Origin: Pempheris klunzingeri
Taxonomy: Eukaryota; Chordata; Actinopteri; Acropomatiformes; Pempheridae
Length of the DNA: 64,000 nt
Reading direction: 5' to 3'
NCBI RefSeq assembly: GCF_042242105.1
Contig: NC_092014.1
Coordinates: 1,748,374 to 1,812,373, forward strand
Notes under the pieces: generated by a model
Database searches by the model: none
Told to the model about the DNA's origin: nothing
The model's input: only the letters and a program-made list of their open reading frames with translations
Shown: in pieces, positions 32,401 to 43,840 of the stretch
Numbering within the stretch: the stretch's first letter is position 1
Layout: the number at the start of each line of letters is the position of its first letter
Translations under genes and position numbers: made by a program

Positions 32401-32745
32401 TGTTGAGGAGGAGCTGGAACCTAATAGTGTCAGCAGATGGTGCTGTAGGATAAAGACAAAATAATAGCTGTTCAGTGGAAGCTCACAAGGTCGGACAAAG
32501 TGATCAGGTCAAGTGGAGTTCAGAGGGACAAACTCCTCCTCATCAAAGGTGGTATAATTTCATTGGTTGAGGAAAGATGCTAGGGGGCAGGCAGATGCTG
32601 GTTTTGGGTTATAAAAGATGGAACCCGTGCATTGTTTAGTCAGAACTGTTTGTTTGGGCTTTGTTGTGGACAATAAACCTCCACTGTGCTGAACTCTGAA
32701 CTCTCCCGGTGCCTATTTGGAAGATTGACTCTTTGGTTTTTTACA
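32401..32745 (+). mobile_element. Candidate solo LTR (unit 5)
   Basis: Equivalent of the other LTR blocks, ending TTTTTTACA. It marks the left edge of the most recent amplification. Confidence 0.45.
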
Positions 32746-33318
32746 CTTTGAATAACCTGGATGGAGAAGATTGACCCAGAAAAGATAAGAATGACAATAA
32801 AAGTGATGAGAGCACAGAAAGAAAATGTAATGTTGATCACCATAAACAAAGTGGTGTAAACTCTTTAAAGCTTCCCACTGTCACCAGACGTTACAGTTAC
32901 ACTCCACAGCCTGATGGTAACATCAGTACAGCTTTCAGCTACATTCATTCATGATGCAAAACACAATGTCTGCTTACCTTCATCTTCATCAGCAGCCACT
33001 GTGCAGTAGAAACTCTATGACGTCTCTATTGAGGCTAACAGACAGTTTTAGACTCTGAAGCATTAGTCCAAGACTTAAGAAGCACTCATTGTAATGATGA
33101 AATGATTTCACCAGTACAGACAGTTTAATGTCCTGTGAAAACTGGGAATAAAGGAGCAGTTTCCTGTTTTCATCTGTAGTTTCCTGTAGTGCTTCTTCTT
33201 GCAGGCAACAAGACGGACAACAACAATAATTCAAGTTCTGTTTGCTGAAAGTCGACCTCATTGTTTCAGGTTAAATTTCCACACTGACAACAAAATAGTA
33301 TTGTCTGGTCTCTCTGGA

Positions 33319-34603
33319 ATGGAATCCCCCAATGAATCGCCGCCTTATCGTGGTCGGGGAGTTTGTGCTTCCCTGAGAACCTGGGAGCTGTGTTGTCGGG
33401 GCTATGGCCCCTGGTAGGGTCTCCAAAGGCAAAGTGGTTCCAGGGGAGGGGCCAGAGTAAGAGCGGTTCAAAAACCCTGTATGAAGCAGAACCCAAAGAG
33501 CAACGTACCCTCACCCGGGTTAGGGAATCAGGGACCCCCTTCTGGAGCCAGACCTGGGAGGGGAGCTCAGTGGCGAGTGTCTAGTGGCTGGGCCACAGAG
33601 CAAGCCCAAAAGGAACAATGTGGAACTGCAACCCTGTGGGCTCACCACCTGCAGGAGCCTCTACAGGTCCTGGGCGTGCAGACCCCCGGCATCGTAGACT
33701 GGCTCTAAGGACATGGAACATCACCTCTCTGGAGACTACTGAGTCGGAGCTGGTGCGGGAGGCTGAACGCTACCAGCTAGATATAGTCAGGCTTGCGTCC
33801 ATGCACAGCATCGACTCTGGAACCAAACTCCTGGAGAGGGGCTGGACTCTCTCCTTTTATGGAGATGCTCAGAGTGAGAGGCGCCAGACGGGTCTGGGGA
33901 TACTCAGCAGGGAGTCCCGGGTGAACAAGAGGGCCGCCTCCATGAAACTCTGGGTTGCTGATTGTTGTGTGTGCATATGCACCAAACAGCAGTTCAGAGT
34001 ATCCGGCCTTCTTAAAGGCTCTGGATGGATCAGATGGTGGGAGAGGTTGCCGGACAGACCTGGTAGGTGCAAATATGTAGTGAGGGTTTGTTGGGAACGT
34101 CTGGTGGAGGCCCCTGTCTAGGAGGTCTTCAACTCCCACCTCCGGAAGAGTTTCTCGTACATCCCGAGGGAGGTTGGGGACATGGAATCCCAGTGGGCCA
34201 TGTTCAAAGCCTCCATTGCAGAGGCAGCTGCTGAGAGCTGTGGCCAGAAGGTCGTTGGTGGACGCTGGCGGTGAGGGAGGTCGTCAAGCTGAAGGAGGCC
34301 TTCAAGCCTGGCTGGCTCGGGGGCTATGGAGAGGGACTTTTGGGTGGCCTCAAGGAAGTTCTGGCAAACCATTCGGCGGCTCTGGAAGGGCAAGCGGGGT
34401 TGGCTCAGGCTGTATTCAGCCAGAGAGGAGAACTGCTGACCCGGACTGGGGATATCATAGGGTGGTGGGAAGGACACTTTGAAGAACTCCTGAACCCAAT
34501 CAACACTGAGATTTGACCTGAGATGCTGAGGCCTCTGGACATTGTTGGGCTGTTGTGGTTGACAAGCCTCTTCAGTGTGGTGTGGAGGTGAGGGACAGTA
34601 CCT
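33319..34603 (+). mobile_element. RTE-type LINE fragment (unit 6)
   Basis: Same insertion as at 24466, with a larger internal deletion (the STDHH part is gone). A 167-codon frame (33618-34121) reads TWNITSLETTESELVREAE, the start of the endonuclease, and then jumps to the linker. It is dead; frames in it, including long minus-strand ones, are not host genes. Confidence 0.7.
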
Positions 34604-34688
34604 AACTGTGCAAATCAGAGGGAGGAAACAAAACCCCAAACCAAAATAGCAGCAGGAACAGGTTGAGCAGGTAGAGAGCTTTCACACT

Positions 34689-34824
34689 GCAGCAATGAAA
34701 GTAAAGTCAGTCAGAGTGGCAGCCGGGCAGCCGTGGAGACACGTCTTTGTTTCTGTCTAAAGAAAATCCAGACTGACTTCATCAGGTCTCCTCAACAACA
34801 CAGCAGAGCCTCTGCCAAACACTG
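34689..34824 (+). promoter_or_regulatory. Promoter-proximal block and non-coding exon 1 of TRIM copy 6
   Basis: Conserved block with the CAATGAAAG variant and a GTGAGT donor at 34825. The predicted intron runs 34825-36585 (1761 bp, class II). Confidence 0.6.
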
Positions 34825-35820
34825 GTGAGTACAGATGATCACATTTACAGCTTCAACCACCAGGATCAACACAAAGCTTCAGCTCCGCTCAGCAGGAAGT
34901 TCCTCTTTTCTCATTTCACACTTGTGACGTTGGTTAAAGTAGAACTACGGCTGTTTGTCCAGCGACCACTTTAACAGCTTTAAACAGCCTCTGTGTGTCA
35001 GCTCTCAGGACTTTAGGGACTTTAAACTGATCCTCTGTGGGTTGGAGTTTAGTTTCCCTCCACTTTCCTGGCAGCCATAACCAGGATAATTCGGCTAAAT
35101 TTCTGTACAGTCGTAGGAAGCAGAGACACATCTTCCCTCTTTATATGCAGACAATGTTGAAAAACTCAAGATAATTAGCTTCACTTCAGATATAGCGAAG
35201 AATGTAAACTTCTGCAGTGAATGGGCTCGGGCGAGGCCTGCAGACTTCAGCCATGTTGGAAGTAACTGACCGAGACGTTCATGAAATTCGGTGGGATCAT
35301 CGCTCTCAAAGTTCTGAACCTTACACATATTTATTTTCTTATTTCTTAGTGCCCAACAGGAAGTCAGCCAATTTGGACTCATGAGCAAACGCTTAAAGAC
35401 TTTAGGATGCTCAAAAACTCAGGAAACTTTGCGCACTCATCAAAACCAGTGCATTTTGCCAGAATATGCAGTGATCGGGTTCTTGAGTGTTTTGCGTGGC
35501 AAGACTTAGTCAGAGCATTGTGGCTTCAAATATTCACAAAATCTGGCACTCTCATCAGCTCTGCCAAACCCCTGGAGGTACAAAGAGACCTGAGTGCAAC
35601 ATTAGAGGCGGATCTTCTGCATAGTTGGGCCCTTAGAGCACCACATACCTGCACTGAGTCAGGTGACTTCCTGTCAGCCGTCTGCTATGATGAGTGGGAA
35701 CAAAATGATTTAATTCTGATCAAATTCTGATCTTGAAACAAGGGAACAGTTTGGCGTCAAGTGATGGATGCCATTTTTGTAATTACACCGTTTGACCACG
35801 AGGTCAAACTGGCTTCAAAG

Positions 35821-36242
35821 TAGGGATGTGCAGTTCAAGCCAAAATACTATTTGATAGTTCATCTATGAACTGTTCAACTATTGTTTGATAACACTCACC
35901 TTCAAGCTTCGCATTATTATTTTCGCTTTTATTGCTTAAACATGGCAGAATTACATATTGGACATGAGTGTTTGGATTAAAGCAAACGTTAAGTCGATCG
36001 CTGGCCACGAAATCCTCCGTCCAACCAGAACAAGCGCCGCAGTGGGAGGAGAGTCGAGATAACAGCTAAGATAATCCGGCTAATACCTGCGGCTGCTTCT
36101 AGCTGATGTCCGGGTGCAAAGATCGGTTGCATGAAATGGGACCTGACAAAGGAAAACAAAGGAAAATATACTTCTAAAGCAAAACGATAGTCGTATTAAC
36201 TATTACATTTTTTTTGAAAATGAACGAATATTTGAAAACCTA
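35821..36242. mobile_element. hAT-like non-autonomous element (unit 6)
   Basis: Starts TAGGGATGTG, flanked on both sides by CTTCAAAG (8-bp duplication). The right terminal repeat has decayed. It is the cassette-free form of 27294-28839. Confidence 0.62.
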
Positions 36243-36587
36243 CTTCAAAGCCTGAAGACCTTCCCAGGGGCTTGGCCCAGCAGCACGGATAGTCTTCAAT
36301 AGTCTTCGATTTTAAAACAGATCATTTGACTTACATGAAATTCACTCTGTGTGGTCTTCACATTAAATACAACAGGAAGAATAATTTGTGTGTGTTGAAT
36401 AAAGCCACACAGTGAACACAGCAGGTGATATTTCTCTCGTCACAGCTCTAAAAAGAAGAAGAACGGCTAGCCGAAGTAACGAAAATGCAGCTACCGCTCA
36501 GCCTGAAAGAACACATTCACTGCTGCTGTAAGCTTCAATCAATTTTGACTACACTGTTTTTCCTTTTCTTTCCCACTGTGTGCAGAC

Positions 36588-38240
36588 ATGGCTGCAGCAA
36601 ACTATCCGAGATCTGAAGATCAGTTTCTGTGCTCCCTCTGTCTGGATGTGCTCACTGATCCTGTCACCACACCATGTGGACACAACTTCTGCAAAACCTG
36701 CATCACTGAACACTGGAACACTAACGACCGGTTTCTGTGTCCCTTGTGTAAAGAGGCTTTTACCACAAGACCTGATTTGAGGGTCAACACTTTGCTCTCT
36801 GAGATGGTCTCTCAGTTCAGACAGTCAGCTCAACAGGACGCCAGCAGCAGCAGCTCAGAGCAACAAGTGTCCAAACCAAGAGAAGTTCCTTGTGACGTCT
36901 GCACTGGAACCAAACTGAAGGCCCTGAAGTCCTGCCTGGTGTGTCTGGTCTCCTACTGTGAGACTCACCTGGAGCCTCATCTGACAGCTTCAGGCCTGAA
37001 AAGACACCAGCTGATCGACCCTGTGGAGAACCTGGACAGCAGGATGTGTACGAAGCACGATAAACCTCTGGAGCTGTTCTGTAAGACCGACCAGACGTAT
37101 ATCTGCGTGCTCTGCTCTGTTTTAGACCACAAGACACATGAGTTTGTTCCTCTGAAAGAAGAATATGAAGGACAGAAGGCCGAGCTGGGGAAGACAGAGG
37201 CTGAAATCCAGCAGATGATCCAGAAGAGACGACTGAAGATTGAGGAGATCAAACGGTCAGCTGACCTCAGTCAGGAAGATGCAGACAGAGCGATAGCAGA
37301 AGGTGTTCAGGTCTTCACTTCTCTGAAGGAGCGTGTTGAGAGAGGCCAGGCAGAGCTCATCAACACCATCAAAGAGAAGCAGGAAAGAGCAGAAAAACAG
37401 GCCCAAGCTTTCATCAGAGAGCTGGAACAGGAAATCTCTGAGCTGATGAAGAGGAGGACTGAGGTGGAGCAGCTCTCACGCTCTGAAGACCACCTCCATC
37501 TCCTCCAGAGTGTCCAGACCCTCAACACCAACCAGCCTCCAGCCACCAGGGACTGGACAGAGGTCAGCGTCCCTCCACCGTCCTATGAGGGGACTGTGAG
37601 GAGAGCTGTGGCTCAGCTGGAGGAGGATCTCAGTAAAGAGATGAAGAAGCTGATTAAAGCTGAGCTGAGGAGGGTCCAGAAGTTTGCAGTGGATGTGACT
37701 CTTGATCCTGATACAGCACATCCTGATCTCATCCTGTCTGATGATGGGAAACAAGTGAATGATGGTGATGTGAAGAGGAAAAAACTCCCAGACAATCCAG
37801 AGAGGTTTTCTAAGTATATCATTGTCTTAGGAGAGCAGAGTTTCTCTTCAGGCAGATTCTACTTTGAGGTTCAGGTTAAAGGAAAAACTGAATGGTCTTT
37901 AGGAGTGGCCAGAGAGTCGATCAACAGGAAAGAGAACATTAGACTGAGCCCTGAGGATGGTTACTGGACTGTATGGTTGAGGAATGGGAATGAGTACGAA
38001 GCTTGTGAGAACCCTTCAGTCCTTCTCTCTCTGAGGTCTCAGCCTCAGAAGGTGGGGGTGTTTGTGGACTATGAGGACGGTCTGGTCTCCTTTTATGACG
38101 TAGATGCTGCAGCTCTCATCTACTCCTTCACCGGCTGCTCCTTCACTGAGAAACTCTTCCCCTACTTCAATCCGTGTCTTAATGATGGAGGCAAAAACTC
38201 TGCCCCTCTGATCATCTCTCCTGTACACGCAGTAGACTGA
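36588..38240 (+). CDS. TRIM copy 6, complete RING-B-box-coiled coil-PRY-SPRY protein (550 aa)
   Basis: Intact, with the RING variant shared by copies 6-9 (CSLCLDVLTDPVTT, CPLCKEAF). The proline before C30 is kept (TTPCGHNF), whereas copies 7-9 have serine there. B-box2 carries TYICVLC and DHKTHEF, as in copy 5. The SPRY has the two-codon KR insertion (DVKRKKL) and the variable sites YIIV, KTEWSLGV, SPEDGY, ACENPSVLL. The stop TGA overlaps an ATG (TGATG) that opens a 75-codon frame to 38467. Start fixed by the acceptor at 36585. Confidence 0.95.
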   Translation: MAAANYPRSEDQFLCSLCLDVLTDPVTTPCGHNFCKTCITEHWNTNDRFLCPLCKEAFTTRPDLRVNTLLSEMVSQFRQSAQQDASSSSSEQQVSKPREVPCDVCTGTKLKALKSCLVCLVSYCETHLEPHLTASGLKRHQLIDPVENLDSRMCTKHDKPLELFCKTDQTYICVLCSVLDHKTHEFVPLKEEYEGQKAELGKTEAEIQQMIQKRRLKIEEIKRSADLSQEDADRAIAEGVQVFTSLKERVERGQAELINTIKEKQERAEKQAQAFIRELEQEISELMKRRTEVEQLSRSEDHLHLLQSVQTLNTNQPPATRDWTEVSVPPPSYEGTVRRAVAQLEEDLSKEMKKLIKAELRRVQKFAVDVTLDPDTAHPDLILSDDGKQVNDGDVKRKKLPDNPERFSKYIIVLGEQSFSSGRFYFEVQVKGKTEWSLGVARESINRKENIRLSPEDGYWTVWLRNGNEYEACENPSVLLSLRSQPQKVGVFVDYEDGLVSFYDVDAAALIYSFTGCSFTEKLFPYFNPCLNDGGKNSAPLIISPVHAVD

Positions 38241-39653
38241 TGACTTCTCTTATTTCATGTGATGATTTACTGCATTTAAGAGAGCGAATGAATATTTATA
38301 GTGTCGATGAAATATCTGATTTCATACAGAATCTGTTTTCTTTGGTGATTGATTTATATGGATCCATCACAGAGGAAACACGTCAGTTTGCTGATTTTTG
38401 GGTCATTTGTTTCTGTTTTATTACTGTTCTTCTATTTGATGTGCAGCCACAGAAAACATGCTGCTGAATATTTCACTGTGTCGTCAACAGTTCGGTCCAT
38501 TACATACCTGCAGTGTCTACAGAGAACAGCTTGTCTTTGTTATGACGGCTACAAAAACTTAATGGACAAAGTGATTAACAGAACTGATGCAGAATTTTCT
38601 ATGTGATGTGAAAAGTGGTTTGGTGAATTACTGGTGGCTTTGGTCAGTTTTTATGTGGTTTGTGAATAATTTGTGGTTCATGGTGAATAATCTGTAAATG
38701 TGTGATTGTACAATGGAGAGAGGTAATTACTGGATTTAAAGACATTAAAGAACTGTTTCTGCCAATCATCAATAAATAGTTTGAAAATTGGACTTTGATT
38801 CTGTGGAAATCTTCAGGGTTTTAACCGTTTGCCTTCAGCCCGACCGTGTGCTTCCTGCTGTTTGACTAAAATGACTTTTACCTTTTTCACATGTTCAGTA
38901 AAATCCACACGTCGTCCTGCATGTGAATCATTTCATTGGTGCAGCCTGAACTCGCTCATCTCCCTGGCAGGTTTTGGGGTGAGTACGGGAGAGACGGCCG
39001 GGACGAATATGATGAGGGTCACATGACTGACGGGGGAGGGCGGCCGACCAGACTGCTCCTCTTCCCAGCTTCTCACAATAAACTCACACATGAACTCATC
39101 CTTTCTGCCTTAAACTGTAACATAACACCTCACTCATCACAAATACTTAATTCACCTTCAAACTCCTGAAAATGCTTAGAAAAGGGGAAAGTTTGAACAC
39201 CTACAGTTCTGTGACAACTGAAGACCATGTGACACGGTCAAAAACTCTGGAAGAAGACAACAAGTGGTCCTTGAGTTGAGATGTTTTGGCAGACTGACGT
39301 TTTCAAACTAAACAAAATGATGTTTTCCAACAGCACACTCTGGTTTCACTTTATAACAAGATGAAACATCTGTGGTATCAAATACTGAGATATCACATGA
39401 TGTAAATATAATGTATTGATTAAGATGTGGTAGGAACTGATACACGATGGTTAGTATGACAGGAGTGTTGATCAAATAACCAAGGTAATAGAAGATGTAA
39501 CCAATCAATAAGCATGAAACAATGCAACCAAATATCACATTTTATACTCTGTTTTAAATATAGGATTTTTTAACACTTAACACTTAAAAAATGCAGTAAG
39601 AGGAAACCAGAACCTTAAAAGTGTAAATTGAAGTGAAAGTACTGTTTAAAAAG

Positions 39654-39998
39654 TGTTGAGGAGGAGCTGGAACCTAATAGTGTCAGCAGATGGTGCTGTA
39701 GGATAAAGACAAAATAATAGCTGCTCAGTGGAAGCTCACAAGGTCGGACAAAGTGATCAGGTCAAGTGGAGTTCAGAGGGACAAACTCCTCCTCATCAAA
39801 GGTGGTATAATTTCATTGGTTGAGGAAAGATGCTAGGGGGCAGGCAGATGCTGGTTTTGGGTTATAAAAGATGGAACCCGTGCATTGTTTAGTCAGAACT
39901 GTTTGTTTGGGCTTTGTTGTGGACAATAAACCTCCACTGTGCTGAACTCTAAACTCTCCCGGTGCCTATTTGGAAGATTGACTCTTTGGTTTTTTACA
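39654..39998 (+). mobile_element. Candidate solo LTR (unit 6)
   Basis: Equivalent of 32401-32745. The stretch 38241-39653 before it is the 3' UTR (AATAAA at 38771) and spacer, with no gene recognised. Confidence 0.45.
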
Positions 39999-40571
39999 CT
40001 TTGAATAACCTGGATGGAGAAGATTGACCCAGAAAAGATAAGAATGACAATAAAAGTGATGAGAGCACAGAAAGAAAATGTAATGTTGATCACCATAAAC
40101 AAAGTGGTGTAAACTCTTTAAAGCTTCCCACTGTCACCAGACGTTACAGTTACACTCCACAGCCTGATGGTAACATCAGTACAGCTTTCAGCTACATTCA
40201 TTCATGATGCAAAACACAATGTCTGCTTACCTTCATCTTCATCAGCAGCCACTGTGCAGTAGAAACTCTATGACGTCTCTATTGAGGCTAACAGACAGTT
40301 TTAGACTCTGAAGCATTAGTCCAAGACTTAAGAAGCACTCATTGTAATGATGAAATGATTTCACCAGTACAGACAGTTTAATGTCCTGTGAAAACTGGGA
40401 ATAAAGGAGCAGTTTCCTGTTTTCATCTGTAGTTTCCTGCAGTGCTTCTTCTTGCAGGCAACAAGACGGACAACAACAATAATTCAAGTTCTGTTTGCTG
40501 AAAGTCGACCTCATTGTTTCAGGTTAAATTTCCACACTGACAACAAAATAGTATTGTCTGGTCTCTCTGGA

Positions 40572-41856
40572 ATGGAATCCCCCAATGAATCGCCGCCTTA
40601 TCGTGGTCGGGGAGTTTGTGCTTCCCTGAGAACCTGGGAGCTGTGTTGTCGGGGCTATGGCCCCTGGTAGGGTCTCCAAAGGCAAAGTGGTTCCAGGGGA
40701 GGGGCCAGAGTAAGAGCGGTTCAAAAACCCTGTATGAAGCAGAACCCAAAGAGCAACGTACCCTCACCCGGGTTAGGGAATCAGGGACCCCCTTCTGGAG
40801 CCAGACCTGGGAGGGGAGCTCAGTGGCGAGTGTCTAGTGGCTGGGCCACAGAGCAAGCCCAAAAGGAACAATGTGGAACTGCAACCCTGTGGGCTCACCA
40901 CCTGCAGGAGCCTCTACAGGTCCTGGGCGTGCAGACCCCCGGCATCGTAGACTGGCTCTAAGGACATGGAACATCACCTCTCTGGAGACTACTGAGTCGG
41001 AGCTGGTGCGGGAGGCTGAACGCTACCAGCTAGATATAGTCAGGCTTGCGTCCATGCACAGCATCGACTCTGGAACCAAACTCCTGGAGAGGGGCTGGAC
41101 TCTCTCCTTTTATGGAGATGCTCAGAGTGAGAGGCGCCAGACGGGTCTGGGGATACTCAGCAGGGAGTCCCGGGTGAACAAGAGGGCCGCCTCCATGCAA
41201 CTCTGGGTTGCTGATTGTTGTGTGTGCATATGCACCAAACAGCAGTTCAGAGTATCCGGCCTTCTTAAAGGCTCTGGATGGATCAGATGGTGGGAGAGGT
41301 TGCCGGACAGACCTGGTAGGTGCAAATATGTAGTGAGGGTTTGTTGGGAACGTCTGGTGGAGGCCCCTGTCTAGGAGGTCTTCAACTCCCACCTCCGGAA
41401 GAGTTTCTCGTACATCCCGAGGGAGGTTGGGGACATGGAATCCCAGTGGGCCATGTTCAAAGCCTCCATTGCAGAGGCAGCTGCTGAGAGCTGTGGCCAG
41501 AAGGTCGTTGGTGGACGCTGGCGGTGAGGGAGGTCGTCAAGCTGAAGGAGGCCTTCAAGCCTGGCTGGCTCGGGGGCTATGGAGAGGGACTTTTGGGTGG
41601 CCTCAAGGAAGTTCTGGCAAACCATTCGGCGGCTCTGGAAGGGCAAGCGGGGTTGGCTCAGGCTGTATTCAGCCAGAGAGGAGAACTGCTGACCCAGACT
41701 GGGGTTATCATAGGGTGGTGGGAAGGACACTTTGAAGAACTCCTGAACCCAATCAACACTGAGATTTGACCTGAGATGCTGAGGCCTCTGGACATTGTTG
41801 GGCTGTTGTGGTTGACAAGCCTCTTCAGTGTGGTGTGGAGGTGAGGGACAGTACCT
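40572..41856 (+). mobile_element. RTE-type LINE fragment (unit 7)
   Basis: Copy of 33319-34603 at the exact 7253-bp offset. Differs at a few bases, for example CCCAGACTGGGGTTATC where unit 6 has CCCGGACTGGGGATATC. Confidence 0.7.
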
Positions 41857-41941
41857 AACTGTGCAAATCAGAGGGAGGAAACAAAACCCCAAACCAAAAT
41901 AGCAGCAGGAACAGGTTGAGCAGGTAGAGAGCTTTAACACT

Positions 41942-42077
41942 GCAGAACTGAAAGTAAAGTCAGTCAGAGTGGCAGCCGGGCAGCCGTGGAGACACGTCTT
42001 TGTTTCTGTCTAAAGAAAATCCAGACTGACTTCATCAGGTCTCCTCAACAACACAGCAGAGCCTCTGCCAAACACTG
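41942..42077 (+). promoter_or_regulatory. Promoter-proximal block and non-coding exon 1 of TRIM copy 7
   Basis: Carries the GAACTGAAAG form (AANNGAAA fit), unlike unit 6. Donor at 42078; predicted intron 42078-43838. Confidence 0.6.
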
Positions 42078-43073
42078 GTGAGTACAGATGATCACATTTA
42101 CAGCTTCAACCACCAGGATTAACACAAAACTTCAGCTCCGCTCAGCAGGAAGTTCCTCTTTTCTCATTTCACACTTGTGACGTTGGTTAAAGTAGAACTA
42201 CGGCTGTTTGTCCAGCGACCACTTTAACAGCTTTAAACAGCCTCTGTGTGTCAGCTCTCAGGACTTTAGGGACTTTAAACTGATCCTCTGTGGGTTGGAG
42301 TTTAGTTTCCCTCCACTTTCCTGGCAGCCATAACCAGGATAATTCGGCTAAATTTCTGTACAGTCGTAGGAAGCAGAGACACATCTTCCCTCTTTATATG
42401 CAGACAATGTTGAAAAACTCAAGATAATTAGCTTCACTTCAGATATAGCGAAGAATGTAAACTTCTGCAGTGAATGGGCTCGGGCGAGGCCTGCAGACTT
42501 CAGCCATGTTGGAAGTAACTGACCGAGACGTTCATGAAATTCGGTGGGATCATCGCTCTCAAAGTTCTGAACCTTACACATATTTATTTTCTTATTTCTT
42601 AGTGCCCAACAGGAAGTCAGCCAATTTGGACTCATGAGCAAACGCTTAAAGACTTTAGGATGCTCAAAAACTCAGGAAACTTTGCGCACTCATCAAAACC
42701 AGTGCATTTTGCCAGAATATGCAGTGATCGGGTTCTTGAGTGTTTTGCGTGGCAAGACTTAGTCAGAGCATTGTGGCTTCAAATATTCACAAAATCTGGC
42801 ACTCTCATCAGCTCTGCCAAACCCCTGGAGGTACAAAGAGACCTGAGTGCAACATTAGAGGCGGATCTTCTGCATAGTTGGGCCCTTAGAGCACCACATA
42901 CCTGCACTGAGTCAGGTGACTTCCTGTCAGCCGTCTGCTATGATGAGTGGGAACAAAATGATTTAATTCTGATCAAATTCTGATCTTGAAACAAGGGAAC
43001 AGTTTGGCGTCAAGTGATGGATGCCATTTTTGTAATTACACCGTTTGACCACGAGGTCAAACTGGCTTCAAAG

Positions 43074-43495
43074 TAGGGATGTGCAGTTCAAGCCAAAATA
43101 CTATTTGATAGTTCATCTATGAACTGTTCAACTATTGTTTGATAACACTCACCTTCAAGCTTCGCATTATTATTTTCGCTTTTATTGCTTAAACATGGCA
43201 GAATTACATATTGGACATGAGTGTTTGGATTAAAGCAAACGTTAAGTCGATCGCTGGCCACGAAATCCTCCGTCCAACCAGAACAAGCGCCGCAGTGGGA
43301 GGAGAGTCGAGATAACAGCTAAGATAATCCGGCTAATACCTGCGGCTGCTTCTAGCTGATGTCCGGGTGCAAAGATCGGTTGCATGAAATGGGACCTGAC
43401 AAAGGAAAACAAAGGAAAATATACTTCTAAAGCAAAACGATAGTCGTATTAACTATTACATTTTTTTTGAAAATGAACGAATATTTGAAAACCTA
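43074..43495. mobile_element. hAT-like non-autonomous element (unit 7)
   Basis: Copy of 35821-36242 with the same CTTCAAAG flanks. Confidence 0.62.
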
Positions 43496-43840
43496 CTTCA
43501 AAGCCTGAAGACCTTCCCAGGGGCTTGGCCCAGCAGCACGGATAGTCTTCAATAGTCTTCGATTTTAAAACAGATCATTTGACTTACATGAAATTCACTC
43601 TGTGTGGTCTTCACATTAAATACAACAGGAAGAATAATTTGTGTGTGTTGAATAAAGCCACACAGTGAACACAGCAGGTGATATTTCTCTCGTCACAGCT
43701 CTAAAAAGAAGAAGAACGGCTAGCCGAAGTAACGAAAATGCAGCTACCGCTCAGCCTGAAAGAACACATTCACTGCTGCTGTAAGCTTCAATCAATTTTG
43801 ACTACACTGTTTTTCCTTTTCTTTCCCACTGTGTGCAGAC

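Larger units (their letters stand above)
32746..39998 (+). repeat. Recent tandem unit, copy a (7253 bp, contains TRIM copy 6)
   Basis: From here the sequence repeats with a constant 7253-bp step through 39999 and 47252. Matching landmarks (LINE start, donor, ATG, hAT-like element, LTR) are all offset by exactly 7253. Only scattered single-base differences were noticed. Confidence 0.85.

Noticed and set aside
41371-41940. 189-codon minus-strand open frame (also at 48624 and 55887)
   Set aside because: It lies entirely opposite the dead RTE-type LINE fragment, whose + strand encodes recognisable LINE pieces. No domain is visible in it.
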